Shown: positions 40,248 through 49,804, counted from the stretch's first letter. The stretch: 64,000 nucleotides of DNA from an uncultured Clostridiaceae bacterium (GCA_947169155.1 CAMVON010000005.1:1-64000), one strand, 5' to 3'. Notes: generated by a model not told the origin, from the sequence alone. Numbers and translations: made by a program.

Positions 40248-40979
40248 TTAGTAATCCAAACAAACCCCATTAGAATTCAAGTCATTCGCTAACTGTCTAG
40301 CTTCATTAATGTTTTCTACGTTGACTTGTATTTTAAACATTTCAATGATCTCAATCATTCGCATGCTTAAAACTTTCTTGCTGCTTAAGTGTGAGAACGT
40401 TTTTAAGAATTCATCTCTATTTACGTTATCTTGTAGTACTGTATTTTCATTGTATATTGTACATAGATGATTGAATACTTTCTTTAGTTCACTAGCATTG
40501 TATTTTTGTTTTGAGCTTTTGACCATCTCTTTGAATAAAGAAAATTGATCATTAGTAAGAAGTTTACGGTTTTTTAAGATTTTGTTGTAAGTAGTTAAAA
40601 CTTCTTTGTCTGTGTTTGCATCAAGTAACTGATTAAGTTGTTCAAAAGATAATGATGTAATATCGGATATTTCTATTGAATCCACTAAATCAACTACTTT
40701 CTCTAAGTATGTTAATGCGCCATATTTGTCTGTATTGTCCATATTTACATTGTAGATTGTACAAATATGTTGGAAAAACTTCCATAGTTCCCTTGCGTTG
40801 CTCACGTAATATTTTTTCTTTTTTAACTCTCCTTTAAATGATTCAAATAATTCGTCTGAAAGATCGATTTGATCTAAATCATCATCTAGAAAGTCCCTCA
40901 TTTCCATATCTGAGAATAAATCCTTCTCAGCGTTTCCTAATTTTTTTTCACATAAATTTTTAATTAATTTGATTTCCAT
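40248..40979 (-). CDS. Helical protein of unknown function with an internal repeat
   Basis: A 243-residue, mostly helical, acidic protein. Residues 41-80 and 142-180 are copies of one unit: the first ends WKFFQHICTIYNVN and the second KKVFNHLCTIYNEN, with a spacing of about 100 residues. No known family is recognised and there is no signal peptide. On the minus strand AGGAGGATTTT precedes the ATG. It has its own promoter (41060-41088) and is divergent from smc. The function is unknown. Confidence 0.62.
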   Translation of the reverse strand: MEIKLIKNLCEKKLGNAEKDLFSDMEMRDFLDDDLDQIDLSDELFESFKGELKKKKYYVSNARELWKFFQHICTIYNVNMDNTDKYGALTYLEKVVDLVDSIEISDITSLSFEQLNQLLDANTDKEVLTTYNKILKNRKLLTNDQFSLFKEMVKSSKQKYNASELKKVFNHLCTIYNENTVLQDNVNRDEFLKTFSHLSSKKVLSMRMIEIIEMFKIQVNVENINEARQLANDLNSNGVCLDY

Positions 40980-41059
40980 AAAATAAAATCCTCCTATTTT
41001 TTAATCTAAATTTCTCATGCCAAATTAGGACGAGGATAAAAATATCACTGCTACTTACT

Positions 41060-41088
41060 ATTATACTACTATATTTATGTAAAGTCAA
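41060..41088 (-). promoter_or_regulatory. Promoter of the repeat-containing minus-strand gene
   Basis: On the minus strand: TTGACT, 17 bases, TATAAT. Confidence 0.78.
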
Positions 41089-41245
41089 TAGTTTTAGCTT
41101 CATTTAAAGGACGTATAGTAACATATACTGTTTAACATAAATGTAACATTTTATGCTAAATTAAAATAAAATAGCTTGAGATGCCTCAAAAGGTTGCAAA
41201 ATCTAGCAAAATGGTATAAAATTCAAGTGTTAGAAGGGGAACTAT

Positions 41246-44200
41246 ATGGAATTAAAAAAATTAGAATTACAAGGATTTAAATCGTTTGCAGATAAAACAG
41301 AAATAATTTTTTTAGATGGTATTACAACTATCGTAGGACCTAATGGAAGTGGTAAGAGTAACATATCTGATGCTATTCGTTGGGTAATAGGTGAACAAAG
41401 TGCAAAAAATCTTCGTGGAAGTAAGATGGAAGATGTTATTTTTGCAGGAACTGAAGCAAGAAAGAAAATTGGATTTGCTGAAGTTTCAATGTATCTAGAT
41501 AATTCAGATGGTACTTTGCCTATAGACTATAATGAAGTTATAGTTACAAGAAGAGTATATAGGAGTGGAGAAAGTAACTATCTAATTAATGGAACTGAAT
41601 GTAGGCTAAAAGACATTCAGGCGCTTTTTATGGATACAGGTCTTGGAAAAGATGGTTATAGTATTATATCTCAAGGTAAAGTTGACGAGATTTTATCTAA
41701 TAAATCTGAAGAAAGAAGACATATTTTTGAAGAAGCTGCAGGTATTGTCAAATATAGAACAAGAAAAGAAGAAGCACAAAGAAAATTAGAAAATACTGAG
41801 ACAACTCTAACTAGAGTAGGAGATGTTATCGCAGAAATTGAAAATAACATTGAGCCTTTACAAAAACGTGCTGAAACAGCAAAAGAGTATTTAAAATTAA
41901 GAGATGAATTGAAACTTCTAGATGTTAAATTATTCATTAACGCAGTAGATAATAATTCTTCTAATATTGAGCAAATAGATGATATGCTAAATACTCTAAG
42001 TCAAGATATAGAAAAACAAGAGACTTTGTCTCATGAAAATGAAGAAAAAAAGGTAGAGCTTAAAAATAAAATAAACGAATTAAGTGCAAAGATTGAAGAA
42101 TTAAGAGAAAAGTTTTTCCAAGTAGAAAATGAAAAAGAAAAACTAAATTCTAAGATTTCTTTACTTGAAGCAAATATTAATGCTTCTACTGTTAATTCTC
42201 AAAGACTTGAAGGCGAAATAACAGAAGATAATGAAAAAATAAATCTTTTAAAAGAAGAAATGGAAAAAAGAATGGCTCGTCGTGAATCTGTTTTCCAAAA
42301 TAAGAAAAAGTTTGAAGAAGAGTTAGAGCAAAAAGAAAAAGAACTTAATGCTATTGTTGCAACACTAGATGAAAGAGGCTTAGAAATAGAAGCTCGTAAA
42401 AAAACTATAGATGATAATAATGATAAAAAGTTTGATCTTAAAGCAGAAAATAGTAGCTTAAGTGCAACTATTGAAGCTGAGGAGAAAAATTTAGAGGAAA
42501 AACAAAAAGCAAGTGAAAAAAATATCTCACAAAAAGATAACTTAAACTTTGAGTTAAATGATGTATTACAAGCAGTATCAAATAAATCTAAAGAGTTAGA
42601 TGTAATAAACGAAAAAGTAGGTACTTTTGAGGAAAAACTAAAAGGACTTCAAAATACAAGAGATTTATTAGAAGAAAAACGTTCTCAAATGAATCAAGAT
42701 TTAATGACAGCAAAAGCAAAATTAAATTATATGGTAAATCTTGAAAATGAGAATGAAGGTTATTCTAAATCTGTTAAAGGAATACTAGATTATGCTAAAT
42801 CTAATAGTAAAGTACATGGAACTATAGCAAATATTATTTCTACAGATGAAAAGTATGAATATGCTATTGAAATTGCACTTGGTGGATTTATTCAAAATAT
42901 AGTTGTAGAAGATGAGCTTATTGCTAAGAATTTAATTACATATTTAAATAATAATCAACTAGGAAGAGTAACATTCTTACCATTAGATAATATTGTTAAT
43001 GTGCCAGATGTTAATAATAAAGTATTAAAATATGATGGCGTACAAGGTATAGCATATGAACTTGTATCTTATGATAAAAAGTATGAAAAAGCTGTAAGAC
43101 TTGCTCTTGCAAATACAGTAATTGTAGACAATATGGATAATGCAATTGAGCTTTCTCGTAAAACTAAAAACAGCTATAGAATAGTTACACTTTCTGGTGA
43201 ACTTGTAGCTCAAACTGGTAGTATTACAGGTGGTAAAACAGCTAATAGAAATGTTGGTGTCATAGGTAGAAAAGAAAGAATTGCAGAGCTTAAAAAATTA
43301 GTTGATCAAAAGCAAGTTGAACTAGATAAAGCAAAAGCTGAAGTATTAGAACTTGAAAAACAAATTGAGGCAGAGAAGAAAAATTATGAAGAATTCTTAC
43401 CTCAAAAAGAAGAGCTTGTAATTGAAGTAGCTACTTTAAATGAGAAGAAAGAGCATATCAAAAGAGATATAGAAAAAATAGAATCACAAAAAGAAACAGT
43501 TAAAGAGGAAGTCGAAACAATTAAAGCAAATATTGAAAAACTAAAAGAAACAATTGCAGCAAACGAAAAATCTATTTTTGATATTGATGTAGTAAATCAA
43601 AAAGAACAAGAAGAAATAGATGACTATGTTAGATTTAATAGAGAAAAACAAAAAGATATAGATATTTTAAATGAAGATGTTGTTAATCTTAAAGTATCAC
43701 TTTCTTCTTTTGATGAAACTGTATCATCTATAGATGAAATGAAAGAAAAAATTGAAGAAGATATTTCTAATTTTAATGGTTCTATTGAAAAGAAAAAAGC
43801 AGAAATTGAATCAATTAAAGCTCAAATCGAAGGATTTAATGCTGAAATTTTAGAAACTCGTCAAACAATCGAAAATAGCTCTAAAACTAAAGAAGATTTT
43901 GAGGCAAATACCAATGTGCTTAAAGATGAAAAATCTAAATATGAACAAGATTTGGAACAAATAGACACAAGTATAGTTACTACTTTAAATACTCTAAATA
44001 GTATTAAAGAAGAAAGAGCTAAAGTTGAATCTAAAAAGATTAAATTTGAAATGGAACTAACAAACCTTAAGAATAAAATGTGGGAAGACTATGAGCTTAC
44101 TATTGCAAGTTCAAGACCACTTATTCCTGAGGGTGAAGAAATTAATGTTAAACAAACAGAAAGACAAGCAAATAAGCTAAGAAAAGATATTAAAGATTTA

Positions 44201-44791
44201 GGTGAAGTAAATATTAGTGCTATTGAAGAATATCAAAAAACAAAAGAGAGATATGACTTTATTATGAATCAAAAGACAGATCTTGAAGAGACTAAGAAGA
44301 AGTTAGAAAATTTAATAGAAAATATGACTTCTATTATGAAGCAACAATTTGCATCTAACTTTAAAGTTATTACAGAAAACTTTAATAATACTTTTAAAAA
44401 GTTATTTGGTGGAGGTAAAGCTGAGCTTAAATTATCAGATGAAAATGATATTTTAAATAGTGGAATTGAAATTGAAGTTCAACCGCCAGGAAAGAAATTA
44501 CAATCTATGTCATTACTTTCAGGTGGAGAAAGGGCATTAACTGCTACAGCATTACTATTTGCTATACTTCAAATAAAATCACCACCGTTCTGTATTCTAG
44601 ATGAGATAGAAGCAGCCCTTGATGATGTTAATGTACATAGATTTGCTGAATATATTAAAGAGTATTCTAAGAAAAACCAATTTATTGTTATTACACATAG
44701 AAAAGGTACTATGGAGGTTGCTTCATCTGTATATGGTGTTACAATGCAAGAATATGGTATTTCAAAAGTTGTTTCTATGAAATTAAAATAA
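41246..44791 (+). CDS. smc: Chromosome segregation protein SMC
   Basis: An 1181-residue SMC protein. The N-terminal Walker A is VGPNGSGKSNISDAI (about residues 32-46). Long coiled coils flank a central hinge (about 500-660, with VHGTIANIISTDEKYE and LVAQTGSITGGKT). The C-terminal signature LSGGERALTATALLFAIL and Walker B FCILDEIEAALDDVNV close the ATPase head. With ScpA and ScpB it organises and helps to segregate the chromosome; scpB is at 62421. AAGGGGAACT precedes the ATG. A moderate promoter, TTGCAA-15-TATAAA (41194-41220), lies upstream. Confidence 0.97.
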   Translation: MELKKLELQGFKSFADKTEIIFLDGITTIVGPNGSGKSNISDAIRWVIGEQSAKNLRGSKMEDVIFAGTEARKKIGFAEVSMYLDNSDGTLPIDYNEVIVTRRVYRSGESNYLINGTECRLKDIQALFMDTGLGKDGYSIISQGKVDEILSNKSEERRHIFEEAAGIVKYRTRKEEAQRKLENTETTLTRVGDVIAEIENNIEPLQKRAETAKEYLKLRDELKLLDVKLFINAVDNNSSNIEQIDDMLNTLSQDIEKQETLSHENEEKKVELKNKINELSAKIEELREKFFQVENEKEKLNSKISLLEANINASTVNSQRLEGEITEDNEKINLLKEEMEKRMARRESVFQNKKKFEEELEQKEKELNAIVATLDERGLEIEARKKTIDDNNDKKFDLKAENSSLSATIEAEEKNLEEKQKASEKNISQKDNLNFELNDVLQAVSNKSKELDVINEKVGTFEEKLKGLQNTRDLLEEKRSQMNQDLMTAKAKLNYMVNLENENEGYSKSVKGILDYAKSNSKVHGTIANIISTDEKYEYAIEIALGGFIQNIVVEDELIAKNLITYLNNNQLGRVTFLPLDNIVNVPDVNNKVLKYDGVQGIAYELVSYDKKYEKAVRLALANTVIVDNMDNAIELSRKTKNSYRIVTLSGELVAQTGSITGGKTANRNVGVIGRKERIAELKKLVDQKQVELDKAKAEVLELEKQIEAEKKNYEEFLPQKEELVIEVATLNEKKEHIKRDIEKIESQKETVKEEVETIKANIEKLKETIAANEKSIFDIDVVNQKEQEEIDDYVRFNREKQKDIDILNEDVVNLKVSLSSFDETVSSIDEMKEKIEEDISNFNGSIEKKKAEIESIKAQIEGFNAEILETRQTIENSSKTKEDFEANTNVLKDEKSKYEQDLEQIDTSIVTTLNTLNSIKEERAKVESKKIKFEMELTNLKNKMWEDYELTIASSRPLIPEGEEINVKQTERQANKLRKDIKDLGEVNISAIEEYQKTKERYDFIMNQKTDLEETKKKLENLIENMTSIMKQQFASNFKVITENFNNTFKKLFGGGKAELKLSDENDILNSGIEIEVQPPGKKLQSMSLLSGGERALTATALLFAILQIKSPPFCILDEIEAALDDVNVHRFAEYIKEYSKKNQFIVITHRKGTMEVASSVYGVTMQEYGISKVVSMKLK

Positions 44792-44800
44792 AAACATTAT

Positions 44801-44838
44801 AAATAGACAGAGCATTTATTTTTGCTTTGTCTATTTTT
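44801..44838 (+). terminator. Terminator of smc
   Basis: Stem AAATAGACAGAGCA/TGCTTTGTCTATTT with an 8-base loop and T tail. Confidence 0.88.
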
Positions 44839-44839
44839 C

Positions 44840-44869
44840 TTGACAACAATTGTATAATTATGTTAATAT
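44840..44869 (+). promoter_or_regulatory. Probable promoter of the DAHP synthase gene
   Basis: A perfect TTGACA with TTAATA at a 17-base spacing or TAATAT at 18. It starts directly after the smc terminator. Confidence 0.5.
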
Positions 44870-44915
44870 ATCATATGCGTTTAACCGAAATAAAGCTTTT
44901 TAATGGAGGTGTATA

Positions 44916-45758
44916 ATGGTTAATATAGAAAATGAAAATCCAAGATATATTAAAGCAAGTAGAAAATTTCATAAAGATAATACTGTTATAAAAATAGATA
45001 ATGAAACAGTAATTGGAGATAAGGACCTAATGATAATTGCAGGACCTTGCTCTGTTGAGTCTTATGAACAATTAATTGAAATAGCAAAACGTGTAAAAAA
45101 AGCAGGAGCAAAATATCTTAGAGGTGGTGTATTTAAACCAAGAACATCTCCTTATGAGTTTCAAGGACTTGGCTATGAAGGTCTTGAAATATTAAAACGA
45201 GTTAGAGAGGAAACAGGTTTAAAAATAGTAACAGAAATAATGTCTGTAGACGATATAGAGCTTTTTGAAAAAGAAGTAGATGTAATTCAAGTAGGCTCAA
45301 GAAATATGCAAAATTTTGATCTTTTAAAAAGACTTGGTAAGACAAAAAAGCCAATTCTTTTAAAAAGAGGACTTGCTTCAACTATTGAAGAATGGCTCCT
45401 TGCAGCTGAATATATAATGAACGAAGGAAATCCTAATGTTATTCTTTGTGAGAGAGGAATTAGAACTTATGAAACAACAACTAGAAATACATTAGATATT
45501 TCAGCAATTCCTTTAGTTAAAAAAGTAAGTCATTTACCTATTATAGTAGATCCATCTCATGCTTCAGGTATAAGATGGATGATAGAACCATTATCTAAAG
45601 CTGCTGTTGCTGCAGGAGCTGATGGTTTGATAATCGAAGTACATAATAATCCAGATAAGGCTTTATCTGATGGAGCACAGTCTGTAACACCTGATATGTT
45701 TGATAATATAATTAAGAATGTTAAAATAATTGCTACTGCAGTTGGACGTTCAGTATAA
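44916..45758 (+). CDS. aroF: 3-deoxy-7-phosphoheptulonate (DAHP) synthase, AroF/KDO8P-like type
   Basis: A 280-residue enzyme of the class I-beta type. [45 protein letters not shown] and [11 protein letters not shown] are the conserved phosphoenolpyruvate, phosphate and metal-binding segments. It condenses PEP and erythrose-4-phosphate in the first step of the shikimate pathway. There is no fused chorismate mutase or ACT domain, so allosteric control is probably absent or external. The other shikimate genes are not nearby. AATGGAGGT precedes the ATG. Confidence 0.95.
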   Translation: MVNIENENPRYIKASRKFHKDNTVIKIDNETVIGDKDLMIIAGPCSVESYEQLIEIAKRVKKAGAKYLRGGVFKPRTSPYEFQGLGYEGLEILKRVREETGLKIVTEIMSVDDIELFEKEVDVIQVGSRNMQNFDLLKRLGKTKKPILLKRGLASTIEEWLLAAEYIMNEGNPNVILCERGIRTYETTTRNTLDISAIPLVKKVSHLPIIVDPSHASGIRWMIEPLSKAAVAAGADGLIIEVHNNPDKALSDGAQSVTPDMFDNIIKNVKIIATAVGRSV

Positions 45759-45766
45759 AGTTTTAT

Positions 45767-45795
45767 TTGACATAATACATAAATAATGCTATAAT
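45767..45795 (+). promoter_or_regulatory. Promoter of the first tandem orphan paralogue
   Basis: TTGACA, 17 bases, TATAAT, then CTTTCATGC. The same arrangement and following bases occur at 46520-46548. Confidence 0.88.
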
Positions 45796-45854
45796 CTTTC
45801 ATGCATTTGGAAATATTCAACCTTGTAAAATAATTTTAAAAGGAGGATTTGTGT

Positions 45855-46466
45855 ATGAAGATTATAGTAAGACCATTTACTAAGGCTAGACTAAAATTAA
45901 AACTTGAAGGAGATGTTGAGTTTTATGAATTAGTTCAAAAGTGTGAGGAATACTTTAAAGTTGGACTTGAATATGGAGTTACAAAGTTTTATGATAAAAA
46001 ATATAAACTTTGTTGTGAAGTACTTTCAACGCATTGTTCTGGTGTTAGTTATGAAATAACAATTGCAAATCAAGAAATTAGTATTTATGCAAAAAATTGC
46101 AGGAGTTTAGACAATGAGAGAATTTCTCTAAAGTTTAAAGAAATTTTACATGTATTAAGTGAAATAGTGGAGTGTTTTGAATATTATGAAAGAGTAATAT
46201 ATGTAGCCAATGCTACTTTTATAAGATATTTTGAAGATGGAGATGAGATACTAAGCTCAAATAACGTGTTGATAGATGTAGAAATTGAGATGGATGGTGC
46301 TGTAGGACTTATTGCAAAATATGATTGTACAACTAGTAATAATTTAATATTTAAGTCATATTTTACAGATTCAAGCTATAATTATTCATTTTTTAATAAT
46401 ACTTCTTTATGTTTTGATATGTTATATGATATTTTTGAGGGCTCAGATGTTTTATCATATAGTTAA
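45855..46466 (+). CDS. Orphan family protein, copy 1 (long form)
   Basis: A 203-residue protein starting MKIIVRPFTKARLKLKLEGD. The first 120 residues match the two genes that follow in pattern and length (MKI, aromatic at 8, a charged beta-rich domain, a late helix). The last 80 residues are unique to this copy (strand-rich, Asn/Ser/Phe-rich). It has no signal peptide and no known domain. The start at 45855 follows AGGAGG by 8 bases; upstream TTG is inside that spacing. It has its own promoter and terminator. Confidence 0.65.
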   Translation: MKIIVRPFTKARLKLKLEGDVEFYELVQKCEEYFKVGLEYGVTKFYDKKYKLCCEVLSTHCSGVSYEITIANQEISIYAKNCRSLDNERISLKFKEILHVLSEIVECFEYYERVIYVANATFIRYFEDGDEILSSNNVLIDVEIEMDGAVGLIAKYDCTTSNNLIFKSYFTDSSYNYSFFNNTSLCFDMLYDIFEGSDVLSYS

Positions 46467-46478
46467 AAATTTTAAAAT

Positions 46479-46510
46479 AATAGACTATTAATTTAGTCTA
46501 TTGTTTTTTT
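46479..46510 (+). terminator. Terminator after paralogue 1
   Basis: Stem AATAGACTA/TAGTCTATT, 6-base loop, then GTTTTTTT. Confidence 0.88.
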
Positions 46511-46519
46511 ATGTTTTAT

Positions 46520-46548
46520 TTGACATAATTTAACTCGAGTGGTATAAT
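46520..46548 (+). promoter_or_regulatory. Promoter of paralogues 2 and 3
   Basis: TTGACA, 17 bases, TATAAT with extended -10, followed by CTTTCATGC as at 45796. Bases further downstream are also alike, so promoter and gene were duplicated together. Confidence 0.88.
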
Positions 46549-46606
46549 CTTTCATGCTTTATATAATTTTAGCTATTAAAATAATTTTTAAATAGGAGGT
46601 ATTATT

Positions 46607-47017
46607 ATGAAGATTTATTTAGAACCTTTTTCAAAAGGAGAAATTAGTTTTACTATTAGAGGAGACGTATCAGTAGATGAACTGGTAGAATATGTTAAAG
46701 AAAAGCTTAAAGGAGTGCTTGAATTTAAAGAGGCAAGTTATGTAGAAAATGGTGAATTAGTATTTGAGTTTGAAAGTAGTGTAGATGATGTTATATATAA
46801 TGTTACTATTGTGGATAAACGTATAACTATTATTGCTGAAAATATTAAAGAGGAAAATGATCCTGCAATTATATACAAAGCACAAGAAATTGTTAACTCT
46901 TTTAAAGATATAAACCTATTTTTTAGAGGAAGAAAAGTAAGTGCTTCAAGATTTAGATTTAACAAAAATGTTAATAAAAAAGCTCCTAGAAAAGACAGAG
47001 TAGAATTTAGAATATAA
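46607..47017 (+). CDS. Orphan family protein, copy 2
   Basis: A 136-residue protein (MKIYLEPFSKGEISFTIRGD at the start). Its order of segments equals copy 1: a beta-rich first part, the stretch IYNVTIVDKRITIIAENIK (like the YEITIANQEISIYAKN region of copy 1), then a helix. The C-terminus is basic (NKNVNKKAPRKDR). TAGGAGGTATTATT precedes the ATG. It is followed by copy 3 after 21 bases, so both are on one transcript. No function is known. Confidence 0.65.
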   Translation: MKIYLEPFSKGEISFTIRGDVSVDELVEYVKEKLKGVLEFKEASYVENGELVFEFESSVDDVIYNVTIVDKRITIIAENIKEENDPAIIYKAQEIVNSFKDINLFFRGRKVSASRFRFNKNVNKKAPRKDRVEFRI

Positions 47018-47038
47018 TTAACTAGAGGAGAAATGTCT

Positions 47039-47467
47039 ATGAAAATAGAACTAGAATCTTTTGAAAGAGGAGAGTTTAAATTAGAAGTTAAAGGGCTGGA
47101 AAATTTAGAACAAAAACGTTGTTTTTTATATGATATTAAGTCTAGATTAAAACTTATGTGGGAATTTATTGAATATATGGAACCATGTGAAAATGGTAGA
47201 GGCTCCTATGTCGTATATAAGTTTAATGTTAGAAATAATGAAATAGTAATTAAGTATAAGGATGATGAAATATGTATTATTGGACAAAATACAAAAGGCT
47301 TAAATGATCCATATTTAGCTAGTATACTTGATTCAGTAATTACAATTTATGATGAACTAAATATGTTATATTATGTTCAAGGATTACCAATAGTTATAGA
47401 AAAGAAAAAATATGATATGAAAATAAGTGATAAAAACAAATCTGAAAAGTTTGTTATAGAATTCTAA
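47039..47467 (+). CDS. Orphan family protein, copy 3
   Basis: A 142-residue protein (MKIELESFERGEFKLEVKG at the start), aligned with copies 1 and 2. The stretch EIVIKYKDDEICIIGQNTKG corresponds to the ITIIAENIK region of copy 2. The start at ATG 47039 is 8 bases after GAGGAG and matches the MKI start of the paralogues; the ATG at 47033 is only 2 bases from that site. A terminator follows. No domain is recognised. Confidence 0.63.
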   Translation: MKIELESFERGEFKLEVKGLENLEQKRCFLYDIKSRLKLMWEFIEYMEPCENGRGSYVVYKFNVRNNEIVIKYKDDEICIIGQNTKGLNDPYLASILDSVITIYDELNMLYYVQGLPIVIEKKKYDMKISDKNKSEKFVIEF

Positions 47468-47482
47468 ATTTAATAGTTATAG

Positions 47483-47518
47483 TAATAGGTAAATGTATTT
47501 TTACCTATTATTTTTTTT
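47483..47518 (+). terminator. Terminator after paralogue 3
   Basis: Eleven-bp stem TAATAGGTAAA/TTTACCTATTA, 6-base loop, eight T. Confidence 0.9.
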
Positions 47519-47526
47519 ACTATTTA

Positions 47527-47555
47527 TTGACGTACATATGTTTGTATTATATAAT
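47527..47555 (+). promoter_or_regulatory. Promoter of dinB with an SOS-like box
   Basis: TTGACG, 17 bases, TATAAT. Bases 47531-47544 (CGTACATATGTTTG) resemble the Gram-positive LexA site (CGAAC-4-GTTCG) with two differences, and they overlap the -35 and spacer, as expected for LexA repression. Confidence 0.6.
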
Positions 47556-47576
47556 TTGTCTAAAGGTGGTGAGTTA

Positions 47577-48785
47577 ATGAGAGCAATACTTCATTGTGAT
47601 TTAAATAATTTCTTTGCATCTGTTGAAATGCTAAGTAAACCAGAGCTGAGACAAGTTCCAATGGCTGTATCTGGAGATCCAAACAAGCGTCATGGAATAA
47701 TACTTGCAAAAAATTATAAAGCAAAAGCATATGGTATTTATACTCCTGAGACAGTGTATTCAGCACTGAAAAAATGTCCTAATCTTGTTCTTGTTAAACC
47801 ACATTATGATGAGTATGTAAAATATTCAAAACTTGTTAATGAAGTGTATAAAAAATATACAGATAGAGTAGAGAAGTTTAGTATAGATGAGTCATTTTTA
47901 GACGTTAGTGAAAGTATTACTATTTTTGGCTCACCATATCAGATTGCATATAAGATAAAAGAAGAAATTAAGCAAAAATATGGCTTAACAATTTCTGTTG
48001 GAGTATCATTTTGTAAGGTCCTTGCAAAACTTGGAAGTGATATGAAAAAGCCTGATGCAATCACTGTTTTAGATGAAGAGACATATAAAGAGAAAACAGA
48101 CAAATTACCTGTTTCAATGATGATATTTGTTGGAAAAAACACCACTCAAAAATTAGAAAAGATGGGAATTAAAACCATAGGAGATTTAAGAAATAGTAAT
48201 AAATATAGACTTGTTAAACATTTAGGAAAACAAGGTGAAATGATACATAATTGGGCAAATGGAATAGATAATGATCCTGTTAAATTTTATTATGAAAAGG
48301 AAGATAGAAAAAGTATTTCAAAAGGCATCACATTTGAGGCGGATAAAGATAATTATATAGAGCTTGAAAAAGAATTCTTAAAACTTACTAGTGATGTATC
48401 ATATTCATTAAGAAAAGAAAAATTTAAAGGTGATGTAGTATCTATTGTATTAAAAACAGCAGATTTTGTATCAATATCTCGACAAAAGAAAACAGATTAT
48501 ACTAATGCATATGATGATATTTCTAAAGAAGTTTTAGAACTATTTAATGATAATTTTAAGCCTGGCATGCAGATTAGATATATTTGTGTTGGAGTAGCAG
48601 GTCTTAAGAAAACTGATGCACAAGAGCAGATAGATTTGTTCTCTATAGTAGAAAGTAATACAAAAGCTGAGAAGAAAAAAGAGAGAAAAGAAAAAGTTAC
48701 AGAGGCTATGGATAAGCTTAAAGCAATTTATGGAGATAAGATAGACTATGCAAGTAGTATTGATATAAAAGAAGATAAAGAATAA
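47577..48785 (+). CDS. dinB: DNA polymerase IV (Y-family translesion polymerase)
   Basis: A 402-residue Y-family polymerase. The palm has ILHCDLNNFFASVE and YGIYTPETV; FSIDESFLDVSES holds the catalytic acidic pair. VSVGVSFCKVLAKLGSDMKKPDA and the helix-hairpin-helix region follow. Near the end, EQIDLFS is a beta-clamp binding motif. It copies across damaged DNA. The start at 47577 follows AAAGGTGGTGA; the frame extends upstream through a hydrophobic stretch to 47493 that overlaps the promoter and is not coding. An SOS-like box suggests DNA-damage induction. Confidence 0.93.
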   Translation: MRAILHCDLNNFFASVEMLSKPELRQVPMAVSGDPNKRHGIILAKNYKAKAYGIYTPETVYSALKKCPNLVLVKPHYDEYVKYSKLVNEVYKKYTDRVEKFSIDESFLDVSESITIFGSPYQIAYKIKEEIKQKYGLTISVGVSFCKVLAKLGSDMKKPDAITVLDEETYKEKTDKLPVSMMIFVGKNTTQKLEKMGIKTIGDLRNSNKYRLVKHLGKQGEMIHNWANGIDNDPVKFYYEKEDRKSISKGITFEADKDNYIELEKEFLKLTSDVSYSLRKEKFKGDVVSIVLKTADFVSISRQKKTDYTNAYDDISKEVLELFNDNFKPGMQIRYICVGVAGLKKTDAQEQIDLFSIVESNTKAEKKKERKEKVTEAMDKLKAIYGDKIDYASSIDIKEDKE

Positions 48786-48820
48786 AAAAGACTACCTAAT
48801 TTAGGTAGCCTTTTGTTTTA
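48784..48820. terminator. Bidirectional terminator between dinB and porB
   Basis: Stem CTACCTA/TAGGTAG with loop ATT, flanked by A6 on one side and T-rich DNA on the other. Confidence 0.78.
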
Positions 48821-48827
48821 CTATGAA

Positions 48828-49790
48828 TTAAGCTTCTTCTTGAGCTTTCTTTTGAGTTGTTTCTTCCATCATAAGTAGGAAGTTCCATTTTCTATCAATT
48901 TCAGCTTGAAGTTCTTCAATCATCCATTCATTACCAGGTTTAAACATATGTCTAAATCTCTTTTGAGTTTTTAGAAATTCTTCAACTGGTAGTTTATTTG
49001 CAGGTTTGTAAGTTATTTTGTAAACACCATTTTCAACTTCATAAAGAGGCCAGAAACAAGTGTTAACTGCAAGTTTTTCTATTTCAGCAAGATCATCTGA
49101 TGGATATCCCCATCCTCTTGGACAAGGTGAGAATGCTGCAACAAATGTTGGCCCTTCAGTATATATTGCTTTTTCAGCTTTAGTGTAAATATCACTTAAG
49201 TTTCCAAATAGTGCAGTTTGTGCAACATATGGAAGATTGTGTTTTACCATTATTTCTGTTAAGTCTTTTCTTGGTTGCATTTTTCCTGGAATTACTTTAC
49301 CAGCAGGTGAAGTAGTTGTGTCTGCAAAGTGTGGAGTAGAAGATGAACGTTGTGTACCAGTGTTCATATAAGCTCCGTTATCATAGCAGAAATATGCAAT
49401 GTCATGATTTCTTTCCATTGCTCCAGATAGTGATTGTAGACCTATATCTAGAGTACCACCATCACCACCAAATGCTAAGAATTTTGTATTTTGTTTAACT
49501 TTACCAGCTCTTTTTAATGCTTGGTAAGTTTTTTCTGCACCAGATAGTGTAGCAGATGCACATTCAAAAGCTGTGTGAATGAATGATACATGTTTCCATG
49601 CTGTATATGGATAAATGAAGCTTGATACTTCAAGACATCCAGTAGCACATGATACTACAGCATTATCTTCTGGTTTTAATGCTCTTAAAACATTACGTAT
49701 AACTGGAGGAGCACCACATCCAGCACACATTCTATGTCCAGATGTAAATCTAGATTCTTTTTCGACAGCGTCTTTTAAATTATATGCCAT
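48828..49790 (-). CDS. porB: Pyruvate:ferredoxin oxidoreductase, beta subunit
   Basis: A 320-residue thiamine diphosphate-binding subunit. HRMCAGCGAPPVIR and SCATGCLEV supply iron-sulfur cysteines, and FGGDGGTLDIGLQ with CYDNGAYMNTG form the ThDP/magnesium-binding motif. SPCPRGWG contributes a further cysteine. It cleaves pyruvate and passes electrons to ferredoxin. It is the last gene of porC-porD-porA-porB on the minus strand, 14 bases after porA. This four-subunit layout is the ancestral type, unlike the single-chain enzyme common in clostridia. Confidence 0.92.
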   Translation of the reverse strand: MAYNLKDAVEKESRFTSGHRMCAGCGAPPVIRNVLRALKPEDNAVVSCATGCLEVSSFIYPYTAWKHVSFIHTAFECASATLSGAEKTYQALKRAGKVKQNTKFLAFGGDGGTLDIGLQSLSGAMERNHDIAYFCYDNGAYMNTGTQRSSSTPHFADTTTSPAGKVIPGKMQPRKDLTEIMVKHNLPYVAQTALFGNLSDIYTKAEKAIYTEGPTFVAAFSPCPRGWGYPSDDLAEIEKLAVNTCFWPLYEVENGVYKITYKPANKLPVEEFLKTQKRFRHMFKPGNEWMIEELQAEIDRKWNFLLMMEETTQKKAQEEA

Positions 49791-49804
49791 TTGTAATTAC
49801 CTCC

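Noticed and set aside
40248..41246. Toxin-antitoxin module near smc
   Set aside because: Only a single orphan gene is present, with no small partner frame or RHH/XRE protein next to it.
47493..47576. N-terminal hydrophobic extension of DinB
   Set aside because: It overlaps the promoter and terminator DNA and is absent from DinB proteins, which start at the MRAILHCD strand.
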